NCBI GenBank assembly: GCA_023412275.1
Contig: JAEYNY010000002.1
Coordinates: 1 to 26,427, forward strand
Length of the DNA: 26,427 bases
Source: Bacillota bacterium
GTDB taxonomy: Bacteria; Bacillota; Clostridia; Acetivibrionales; DSM-1351
Direction: 5' to 3'
Shown: positions 17,301 through 24,298 of the stretch, piece by piece
How the letters are laid out: each line of letters starts with the position of its first letter
How positions within the stretch are numbered: the first letter of the stretch is position 1
Program-made: the position numbers and the translations under genes
The notes under the pieces: generated by a model
Told to the model about the DNA's origin: nothing
What the model saw: the letters and a program-made list of their open reading frames with translations, nothing else
The model's database searches: none

Positions 17301-18188
17301 GACCAATTAATCAAGACTGATGGAACATTTGCTACAATTACATTCAAATTAAAGAGCACTACATCAAAGGTTACTACTCCTGTAGCATTCAAAGATGGCG
17401 GAGCTTTCGGTGACGGTAATATGACAAAGATAGGTACTGTTACTAAGACAAACGGTAGTGTTACTGTAGATGTTGGAGATCCTATTCCACAAGATCCAAC
17501 TATCACTCCTACAACTGCATCTTTTGATAAGTATGTTCCTGCAAATGTAAGTGTAACTCTTACACCAAACGGTAATACTTTCAAAGGTATCACAGGTTTG
17601 ACATCAGGTACTGACTACACAGTATCAAATAATGTTGTAACAATCTTACCAAGCTACTTGAGTACTCTTGCACTTGGTTCAAAGACACTCACATTTGATT
17701 TTGGTGTTACAAATAATCCAGTTCTGACTGTATCAATCACTGATTCTACACCTATTCCTACAGGACTTGGCGTACAGATTGCTACAGCATCAGGAAAAAC
17801 TGGTGATACTATAACAGTACCTGTAACCCTGAGCAATGTTGTTAAATCAGGTAATGTAGGAACATGTAATTTCTATCTTACATACGATCCTACATTGTTG
17901 CAGGCTGTATCAGCAACTGCTGGTTCAATAGTAACAAATTCTGCTGTTAACTTCTCAAGCAGCATCAACGCAACAACTGGTACTATCAGTATACTTTTCC
18001 TTGATAACACTATAACTGATCAACCTATAGCAAGTGATGGAGTAATCGCTAACCTTACTTTCAAAGTATTAGGTACTTCAAGCACAACAACTCCAATCGC
18101 TTTTAAAACAGGTGGAGCATTCGGTAATGGTAACATGGCAAAAATCACTGATATCACATTTACAAACGGAAGTGCAAAACTTAATTAA
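14364..18188 (+). CDS. cipC: Cellulosome scaffoldin, CBM3a with four X2 and five cohesins
   Basis: A secreted, non-enzymatic backbone protein (1274 aa) that binds cellulose and collects dockerin-bearing enzymes. Modules: signal peptide 1-28 (cut after AFA or AFAA); CBM3a (~29-190) with the aromatic and Asp-His cellulose-binding residues; X2-1 (14943-15209); Coh1 (15210-15629); Coh2 (15645-16061); X2-2 (16077-16349); Coh3 (16350-16766); X2-3 (16782-17054); Coh4 (17055-17474); X2-4 (17496-17765); Coh5 (17766-18185). Each cohesin has the GTCNFYL strand and FLFLDNTITD segment. Coh1-3 are very alike; Coh5 is the most divergent. There is no dockerin or SLH domain, so X2 modules may mediate cell-surface contact. 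AGGAGG lies 7 nt before the ATG. C. cellulolyticum CipC, as I recall, has eight cohesins and two X2. Confidence 0.97.
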   Translation: MRKKSLAFLLALTMLVTLLGAQLTAFAAGSGVVSVQFNNGNSATSSNSIYAKFKVTNTTGAPINLADLKLRYYYTQDEDKPLTFWCDHAGYMNGSNYMDVTSKVTGAFKVQSPAVTTADHYLEVSLSSDAGSLPAGGSIEVQTRFARNDWTNFDQSNDWSYTAAGSYMDWQKVAAFVGGTLAYGSIPDGGGTQDPTINPTSISAKAGQFADTKIALTPNGNTFNGITELQSSQYTKGTNEVTILASYLNTLPANSTKTLTFDFGVGSKNPTLTITVLPNGDSLKVTVGTATGAPGDTVTVPVTFADVAKMNNVGTCNFYLGYDATLLDVVSVAAGPIVKNAAVNFSSSASNGTISFLFLDNTITDELITSDGVFANITFKIKSTAPLGTTTPITFKDGGAFGDGTMAKITAVTKTNGSVVIDGPKNDLKVTVGTASGIVGDTVTVPVTFADVAKVNNVGTCNFYLAYDATLLDVVSVAAGPIVKNAAVNFSSSASNGSISFLFLDNTITDELITADGVFANITFKLKTVSTKTTTPITFKDGGAFGDGTMTKIASVTKTNGSVTIDIGNPGPTITPTTATFDKNAQADVSVTLTPNGNTFKGITVDGTALASTNYTVSNNVVTISKSYLSTLAVGSKTLTFDFGVTNNPTLALTIIDTTSKELKVAVGTASGVAGDTVTVPVTFANVATAGNVGTCNFYLAYDATLLDVVSVAAGPIVKNSAVNFSSSASNGTISFLFLDNTITDELITADGVFANITFKLKTVTAKTTTPITFKDGGAFGDGTMTKIATVTKTPGSVVIGIGNPDPTITPATATFDKNAQADVNVTLTPNGYTLKGITVDGTTLASTNYTVSNNVVTISKSYLSTLAVGSKTLTFDFGVTNNPTLALTIVDTTSKELKVAIGTASGKAGDTVTVPVTFANVATAGNVGTCNFYVTYDASLLEATSVTPGSIVTNSAVNFSSSISSGTISFLFLDNTITDQLIKTDGTFATITFKLKSTTSKVTTPVAFKDGGAFGDGNMTKIGTVTKTNGSVTVDVGDPIPQDPTITPTTASFDKYVPANVSVTLTPNGNTFKGITGLTSGTDYTVSNNVVTILPSYLSTLALGSKTLTFDFGVTNNPVLTVSITDSTPIPTGLGVQIATASGKTGDTITVPVTLSNVVKSGNVGTCNFYLTYDPTLLQAVSATAGSIVTNSAVNFSSSINATTGTISILFLDNTITDQPIASDGVIANLTFKVLGTSSTTTPIAFKTGGAFGNGNMAKITDITFTNGSAKLN
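16077..17495 (+). repeat. Tandem X2-cohesin duplication in the scaffoldin gene
   Basis: Two units of 705 bp and 714 bp (16077-16781 and 16782-17495), each X2 plus cohesin, stand head to tail; a third begins at 17496. A run of 120 bases (16209-16328 and 16914-17033) is identical between the first two. Coh2 and Coh3 also share an identical 91-base run (15856-15946 and 16561-16651... same sequence). Confidence 0.85.
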
Positions 18189-18206
18189 TTATTGAATTTA
18201 AATTTT

Positions 18207-18274
18207 CCATACTTTATGGCTGAAAGGCCATAAAGTATGGGGTTTTAAAAACTTATGGCAGTTTACTGCCATAA
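18207..18274 (+). promoter_or_regulatory. Twin hairpins between scaffoldin and cel48F
   Basis: CCATACTTTATGGC (18207-18220) pairs perfectly with GCCATAAAGTATGG (18227-18240) around a 6-nt loop. TTATGGCAG (18253-18261) pairs with CTGCCATAA (18266-18274) around a TTTA loop. Neither has a T run. Such hairpins in the C. cellulolyticum operon protect processed transcripts, so a 3'-end stabiliser role is likely. Confidence 0.75.
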
Positions 18275-18300
18275 AATTCAAATAATAAGGAAGGTGTAAA

Positions 18301-20454
18301 ATGAGTAAGAATTTTAAACGAGTAGGAGCAGTTGCAGTTGCGGCTGCAATGTCATTATCAGTAATGACAGTAAGCATAAATGCAGCAGCAAGCCCTGTAA
18401 ACTCAGTGTACAAGGATCGTTTTGAATCCATGTATAGCAAGATTAAAAACACTTCAAACGGATATTTCAGCGCGCAGGGAATTCCTTATCACTCAGTAGA
18501 AACACTGATGGTTGAAGCTCCTGACTATGGACATGTTACCACAAGTGAAGCTATGTCCTACTATATGTGGTTGGAAGCAATGCACGGAAGATTTTCCGGT
18601 GACTTTACAGGTTTTGATACTGCATGGACAACTGCTGAAAAGTATTTGATCCCATCAGAACAGGATCAGCCTAATGCAAGTATGAGCAAGTATGATCCTA
18701 GCAAGCCTGCTACATATGCTCCTGAATTCCAAGATCCAAGCAAATATCCAGCTAAGTTGGATTCTAGCCAACCTGTTGGTAAAGATCCAATTAATTCACA
18801 ATTGACTTCAGCATACGGAACAAGCATGCTGTATGGAATGCACTGGATACTTGACGTTGATAACTGGTACGGATTTGGACAAAGAGGAGATGGAACATCA
18901 AAGCCATCATATATCAATACCTTCCAAAGAGGTGAGCAGGAGTCCACTTGGGAAACCATACCTCAACCATGTTGGGATGCAATGAAATTTGGTGGAAAGA
19001 ACGGATTCCTTGATCTCTTTACCGGTGACAGTTCATATTCAAAACAATTTAAGTACACAAATGCTCCTGATGCAGATGCTCGTGCGATTCAAGCAACTTA
19101 CTGGGCTAACCAGTGGGCAAAGGAACAAGGTAAGAGCGTAAGCACAGATGTAGGTAAGGCATCAAAGATGGGTGATTATCTCCGTTATTCATTCTTTGAT
19201 AAGTATTTCAGAAAGATCGGACAATCTTCTCAGGCTGGTACCGGATATGATGCAGCAACTTATCTGCTTTCATGGTACTATGCATGGGGTGGTGGAGTTG
19301 AAGCCAACTGGTCTTGGATAATCGGTAGCAGTCATAACCATTTCGGTTACCAGAATCCATTTGCAGCTTGGGCACTTTCAACAGATGCAGACTTAAAGCC
19401 TAAGTCATCAAATGGTGCAACAGACTGGGCAAAGAGTTTGGACAGACAGCTTGAATTCTATCAGTGGTTGCAGTCATCAGAAGGTGCTATTGCCGGTGGA
19501 GCTACAAATTCATGGAATGGACGTTATGAAGCACTTCCTACAGGTACTTCAACATTCTACGGAATGGGCTATGTAGAAAACCCTGTATATGCTGATCCAG
19601 GCAGTAACACTTGGTTTGGTATGCAGGTATGGTCAATGCAGCGTGTAGCTGAATTGTACTATAAGACTGGCGATGCTAGAGCTAAGAAACTCTTAGACAA
19701 ATGGGCAAAATGGGCTAACAGTGAAATCAAGTTCAATGCTGACGGAACATTCCAGATTCCTAGCACAATTGATTGGGATGGACAGCCAGATACTTGGGAT
19801 CCAGCACAAGGATATACTGGAAATGCAAACCTTCATGTTAACGTTGTTAACTACGGTACTGACCTTGGTTGTGCATCTTCACTTGCAAATACATTGGCTT
19901 ACTACGGTAAGGCATCAGGCGATCAGACTTCTATTAATAATGCTAAGAAGCTTCTTGATGCAATGTGGACTAACTACAGTGATTCAAAGGGTATATCAGC
20001 TGTTGAACAACGTAATGATTACCACAGATTCCTTGACCAGGAAGTTTATGTACCAGCTGGTTGGACTGGAACAATGCCTAACGGCGACGTAATCAAACCT
20101 GGTATCAAGTTTATAGACATTCGTTCTAAGTACAAGCAGGATCCTGAATGGCAGACAATGGTTGCTGCATTACAGGCAGGACAGGTTCCTACACAGAGAT
20201 TACACCGTTTCTGGGCTCAGAGTGAATTTGCTGTTGCAAATGGTGTTTATGCAGTACTCTTTCCAGGTGGAGAACTTCTGGGAGATGTAAACGATGACAA
20301 AACTGTAGACGCTCTTGACCTCGCTTTACTTAAAAAATATCTGTTAAACAGTAGTACTACAATAAATACTACAAATGCAGATATGAATAAAGATGGTGCA
20401 ATTGACGCTATTGACTATGCTCTTTTAAAGAAAGCACTTTTGTCTAATCAATAG
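18301..20454 (+). CDS. cel48F: Cellulosomal processive cellulase, GH48 with dockerin
   Basis: The main processive cellulase of clostridial cellulosomes, releasing cello-oligosaccharides, mostly cellobiose, along a chain. The 717-residue protein has a signal peptide (1-~29, ending SINAAA), one GH48 domain (~30-645) and a type I dockerin (~661-717). Glu83 in HVTTSEAMSYYMW fits the proton donor, Glu55 of mature C. cellulolyticum Cel48F. The two dockerin loops read DVNDDKTVDALD and DMNKDGAIDAID, with Ala-Leu and Ala-Ile at the recognition positions. The upstream site AAGGAAGG (18287-18294) precedes ATG. It is separated from the scaffoldin by the twin hairpins, and a long hairpin follows it, so its mRNA may be processed out at both ends and be more stable than its neighbours. 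Confidence 0.97.
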   Translation: MSKNFKRVGAVAVAAAMSLSVMTVSINAAASPVNSVYKDRFESMYSKIKNTSNGYFSAQGIPYHSVETLMVEAPDYGHVTTSEAMSYYMWLEAMHGRFSGDFTGFDTAWTTAEKYLIPSEQDQPNASMSKYDPSKPATYAPEFQDPSKYPAKLDSSQPVGKDPINSQLTSAYGTSMLYGMHWILDVDNWYGFGQRGDGTSKPSYINTFQRGEQESTWETIPQPCWDAMKFGGKNGFLDLFTGDSSYSKQFKYTNAPDADARAIQATYWANQWAKEQGKSVSTDVGKASKMGDYLRYSFFDKYFRKIGQSSQAGTGYDAATYLLSWYYAWGGGVEANWSWIIGSSHNHFGYQNPFAAWALSTDADLKPKSSNGATDWAKSLDRQLEFYQWLQSSEGAIAGGATNSWNGRYEALPTGTSTFYGMGYVENPVYADPGSNTWFGMQVWSMQRVAELYYKTGDARAKKLLDKWAKWANSEIKFNADGTFQIPSTIDWDGQPDTWDPAQGYTGNANLHVNVVNYGTDLGCASSLANTLAYYGKASGDQTSINNAKKLLDAMWTNYSDSKGISAVEQRNDYHRFLDQEVYVPAGWTGTMPNGDVIKPGIKFIDIRSKYKQDPEWQTMVAALQAGQVPTQRLHRFWAQSEFAVANGVYAVLFPGGELLGDVNDDKTVDALDLALLKKYLLNSSTTINTTNADMNKDGAIDAIDYALLKKALLSNQ

Positions 20455-20489
20455 TATTTGATTAATGCTATAACGCATATGTAACCTTA

Positions 20490-20545
20490 AAGTCCGGACG
20501 GTATTTGATGTGATTAAACTATTCATTCTTGTACCGTCCGGGCTT
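20490..20545 (+). promoter_or_regulatory. Long-loop hairpin between cel48F and cel8C
   Basis: AAGTCCGGACGGTA (20490-20503) pairs with TACCGTCCGGGCTT (20532-20545): 14 bp with one G-U, around a 28-nt loop. It is notably G/C-rich for this genome. There is no T run after it, so a 3'-end stabiliser or processing signal is more likely than a terminator. Confidence 0.75.
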
Positions 20546-20586
20546 ATGAGTTACAAAGAAAATAAATAAAGGATTAAGGTAAGAAC

Positions 20587-21969
20587 ATGATCAAAAGTTC
20601 AAGCTTAAAAAGGATTAAATCACTTGTGATGGTGGCTATATTCAGTGTTTCAATAATCACAACTGCTATCGTTTCAAGTGCAGCTGATCAAATTCCTTTC
20701 CCATATGACGCAAAATATCCAAATGGAGCTTACAGTTGCCTGGCGGATAGTCAATCAAGTGCAGATAGTTTAGTTCGAAGTGAATGGGAACAGTGGAAAA
20801 GTGCACATATTACATCAAACGGGGCAAAGGGATACCGTAGGGTTCAGAGAGACGCATCTACAAGCTATGATACTGTTTCAGAAGGTCTTGGATACGGGAT
20901 GCTACTTGCAGTTTACTTTGGAGAACAACAATTATTTGACGACTTGTATCACTATGTTAAATTATTTTTAAATACGAATGGACTTATGTCATGGCATATT
21001 GATTCCAGCGGAAATATAATGGGAAAAGACAGTGTTGGTGCTGCTACAGATGCAGACGAAGATATTGCAGTATCCCTTGTGTTTGCTTACAAAAAGTGGG
21101 GAACAAGCGGCGGATTCAATTACCAGTCTGAAGCTAAAACTTACATAAGTAACATATACAATAAAATGGTAGAACCGGGTACATATGTAATAAAGCCAGG
21201 AGATGTGTGGGGAGGATCAGATGTTACAAATCCATCATATTTTGCTCCAGCATGGTATAGAATCTTTGCTGATTTTACAGGTAATTCCGGGTGGATTAAT
21301 GTAGCAAATAAATGTTATGAAATAGCTGATAAAGCAAGAAACAGCAATACCGGACTTGTTCCTGATTGGTGTACGGCAAATGGTACCCAAGCTTCTGGAC
21401 AAGGTTTTGATTTCTATTATGACGCAATCCGTTATCAGTGGAGAACAGCTATTGATTACAGTTGGTACGGGACTGCAAAAGCTAAAACAAATTGCGACGC
21501 TATCTCAAACTTCTTTAAGAATATTGGGTATGCTAACATAAAAGATGGCTACACAATATCAGGAAGTCAGATAAGTGCAAATCATACAGCTACTTTTGTC
21601 AGCTGTGCTGCTGCTGCAGCAATGACAGGTACTGACACTACATATGCAAAGAACATTTATAATGAATGTGTTAAAGTAAAAGATCAAGGTAACTATATCT
21701 ATTTCGGTAATACATTAAGAATGATGGCTCTTCTATATACTACAGGTAACTTCCCAAATCTATATAACTACAGTTCTCAACCACAACCAGGTTTAAAAGG
21801 CGATGTTAATAATGATGGTGCTATAGATGCACTTGATATTGCTGCGCTGAAGAAAGCTATTTTGACTCAAACAACTTCTAATATTAATTTAACAAATGCT
21901 GATATGAACAGTGACGGTAATATTGATGCCATTGATTTTGCTCAGCTAAAAGTTAAACTGCTTAAATAG
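20587..21969 (+). CDS. cel8C: Cellulosomal endoglucanase, GH8 with dockerin
   Basis: An endo-beta-1,4-glucanase (460 aa) of family GH8, the same length I recall for C. cellulolyticum CelC. A signal peptide (1-~33, ending VSSAA) is followed by the (alpha/alpha)6 GH8 domain (~34-395) with the general acid Glu99 in SYDTVSEGLGYGML and the acidic ATDADEDIA loop, and a dockerin (~402-460). The loops read DVNNDGAIDALD and DMNSDGNIDAID; the second helix ends in QLKVKLL instead of the common LLKKxLL. The ribosome site is weak (AAGG near 20575), so translation is probably poorer than for its neighbours. Third gene of the operon. Confidence 0.96.
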   Translation: MIKSSSLKRIKSLVMVAIFSVSIITTAIVSSAADQIPFPYDAKYPNGAYSCLADSQSSADSLVRSEWEQWKSAHITSNGAKGYRRVQRDASTSYDTVSEGLGYGMLLAVYFGEQQLFDDLYHYVKLFLNTNGLMSWHIDSSGNIMGKDSVGAATDADEDIAVSLVFAYKKWGTSGGFNYQSEAKTYISNIYNKMVEPGTYVIKPGDVWGGSDVTNPSYFAPAWYRIFADFTGNSGWINVANKCYEIADKARNSNTGLVPDWCTANGTQASGQGFDFYYDAIRYQWRTAIDYSWYGTAKAKTNCDAISNFFKNIGYANIKDGYTISGSQISANHTATFVSCAAAAAMTGTDTTYAKNIYNECVKVKDQGNYIYFGNTLRMMALLYTTGNFPNLYNYSSQPQPGLKGDVNNDGAIDALDIAALKKAILTQTTSNINLTNADMNSDGNIDAIDFAQLKVKLLK

Positions 21970-22026
21970 AATTAAGCTATTTTAAAGGAAATATGTCAAA
22001 TTTTAATTTTAGGGAGTGATTGCAAA

Positions 22027-24204
22027 TTGCTTAAGACTAAAAGAAAATGGACAAAAGCTATTGGTGTTGCATTATCGATTTCGGTTTTGTCTTCTTTGGT
22101 ATCGTTTATACCTCAAACAAACACATATGCTGCAGGAACATATAATTATGGAGAAGCACTGCAGAAATCAATAATGTTTTACGAATTCCAACGTTCAGGT
22201 GACCTTCCGGCTGATAAGCGTGACAACTGGAGAGATGATTCCGGTATGAAAGACGGTTCTGATGTAGGAGTTGATCTTACAGGTGGATGGTACGATGCAG
22301 GTGATCATGTTAAGTTTAACTTACCTATGTCATACACCGCTGCAATGCTTGCATGGTCTTTATATGAGGATAAAGATGCCTATGATAAAAGCGGACAGAC
22401 CAAATATATAATGGATGATATCAAATGGGCTAATGATTACTTTATTAAATGTAATCCGACAGCTGATGTTTATTATTACCAGGTAGGAGACGGAGGCAAG
22501 GACCACTCTTGGTGGGGTCCTGCGGAAGTAATGCAAATGGAAAGACCGTCTTTCAAAGTTGATGCTACTCATCCGGGTTCTGCAGTATGTGGTTCGACTG
22601 CAGCAGCTCTGGCATCTGCAGCAGTAGTTTTTAAAGACAGTGATCCAACTTATGCACAAAAATGCATAAGTCATGCAAAGAACCTGTTTGATATGGCTGA
22701 CAAAGCGAAGAGTGATGCCGGCTATACAGCTGCTTCAGGCTTCTACAGCTCAGGTGGATTTTATGATGATCTTTCATGGGCTGCAGTATGGTTATACCTT
22801 GCAACAAATGACAGTACATATCTGGACAAAGCAGAATCTTATGTACCGAATTGGGGCAAAGAACAACAGACAGATATTATTTCTTATAAGTGGGGACAGT
22901 GCTGGGATGATGTACATTATGGCGCTGAACTTCTCCTTGCAAGACTTACAAACAAGCAGTTATATAAGGATAGTATAGAAATGAACCTTGACTTCTGGAC
23001 AACTGGTGTTAACGGTACACGTGTTTCTTATACACCAAAGGGTTTGGCTTGGTTATTCCAATGGGGTTCATTAAGACATGCAACTACTCAGGCATTTTTA
23101 GCAGGTGTTTATGCAGATTGGCAAGGCTGTACACCATCTAAAGTATCGGTGTATAAGGATTTCCTCAAGAGTCAGATTGATTACGCACTTGGAAGTACCG
23201 GAAGAAGTTTTGTTGTTGGATATGGAGTAAATCCTCCACAACATCCGCATCACAGAACTGCTCACAGTTCATGGACTGATCAAATGACGTCTCCAACATA
23301 CCATAGACATACTATTTATGGTGCATTGGTAGGAGGTCCAGATAATGCGGACGGCTATACTGACGAAATAAACAACTATGTTAATAATGAAATAGCCTGT
23401 GACTATAATGCCGGATTTACAGGTGCACTTGCAAAAATGTACAAACAGTTTGGCGGAGATCCTATTCCAAACTTCAAGGCTATTGAAAAAATAACCAATG
23501 ATGAAGTTATTATAAAGGCAGGTTTGAATTCAACAGGCCCTAACTATACTGAAATCAAAGCTGTTGTTTATAACCAGACTGGATGGCCTGCAAGGGTTAC
23601 AAACAAGATTTCATTTAAATATTTTATGGATTTGTCTGAAATCGTAGCAGCAGGAATTGATCCTTTAAGCCTTACAACCAGTTCAAATTATTCAGAAGGT
23701 AAGAATACTAAGGTTTCTGGAGTATTGCCATGGGATGTTTCAAATAATATTTACTATGTAAATGTTGATTTGACAGGAGAAAATATCTACCCAGGCGGTC
23801 AGTCTGCTTGTAGAAGAGAAGTTCAGTTTAGAATTGCAGCACCACAGGGAACAACCTATTGGAATCCTAAGAATGACTTCTCATATAATGGATTACCGAC
23901 CACCAGTACCGTAGATACAGTTACCAACATACCTGTTTATGATAACGGTGTAAAAGTTTTTGGTAACGAACCTGCCGGTGGACCGCAAAACCCTGATCCT
24001 GTAATCCTGTATGGTGATGTAAACAGCGACAAAAATGTAGATGCATTGGACTTTGCTGCATTAAAGAAATATTTACTGGGCGGCAGTTCCAGTATAGATG
24101 TTAAGGCTGCAGATACATACAAGGACGGAAACATTGATGCCATAGATATGGCTACTTTGAAAAAATTCTTATTGGGGACGATTAATACATTGCCTCAGGG
24201 TTAA
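22027..24204 (+). CDS. cel9G: Cellulosomal endoglucanase, GH9 with CBM3c and dockerin
   Basis: A 725-residue GH9 cellulase, the length I recall for C. cellulolyticum Cel9G. Order: signal peptide (1-~36, ending TYAA); GH9 domain (~38-470) with Asp90 and Asp93 in GGWYDAGDHVKF, the HPHHRTAHSS loop and catalytic Glu455 in NEIACDYNAGF; CBM3c (~485-640), which helps feed the chain; linker; dockerin (~663-718). The second dockerin loop reads DTYKDGNIDAID, with Tyr where Asn or Asp normally binds calcium. Translation starts at TTG after AGGGAG (22011-22016); this less efficient start may lower its amount. Only 57 nt separate it from cel8C, with no clear hairpin. Confidence 0.96.
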   Translation: MLKTKRKWTKAIGVALSISVLSSLVSFIPQTNTYAAGTYNYGEALQKSIMFYEFQRSGDLPADKRDNWRDDSGMKDGSDVGVDLTGGWYDAGDHVKFNLPMSYTAAMLAWSLYEDKDAYDKSGQTKYIMDDIKWANDYFIKCNPTADVYYYQVGDGGKDHSWWGPAEVMQMERPSFKVDATHPGSAVCGSTAAALASAAVVFKDSDPTYAQKCISHAKNLFDMADKAKSDAGYTAASGFYSSGGFYDDLSWAAVWLYLATNDSTYLDKAESYVPNWGKEQQTDIISYKWGQCWDDVHYGAELLLARLTNKQLYKDSIEMNLDFWTTGVNGTRVSYTPKGLAWLFQWGSLRHATTQAFLAGVYADWQGCTPSKVSVYKDFLKSQIDYALGSTGRSFVVGYGVNPPQHPHHRTAHSSWTDQMTSPTYHRHTIYGALVGGPDNADGYTDEINNYVNNEIACDYNAGFTGALAKMYKQFGGDPIPNFKAIEKITNDEVIIKAGLNSTGPNYTEIKAVVYNQTGWPARVTNKISFKYFMDLSEIVAAGIDPLSLTTSSNYSEGKNTKVSGVLPWDVSNNIYYVNVDLTGENIYPGGQSACRREVQFRIAAPQGTTYWNPKNDFSYNGLPTTSTVDTVTNIPVYDNGVKVFGNEPAGGPQNPDPVILYGDVNSDKNVDALDFAALKKYLLGGSSSIDVKAADTYKDGNIDAIDMATLKKFLLGTINTLPQG

Positions 24205-24298
24205 GAATGAAATTTTGTAAGTTAAGAAGTTTTTAATGCTTGCATTACTTTTCAAAATGTGAGCTTTAAAAAATAAAAAATTTTACTAGGAGGTAAAT

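Noticed and set aside
15101..17836. Several antisense open frames of 60-143 codons opposite the cohesins, some nearly identical to one another
   Set aside because: They arise because the cohesin repeats copy the same codon bias; they have no ribosome sites and mirror the repeat structure.
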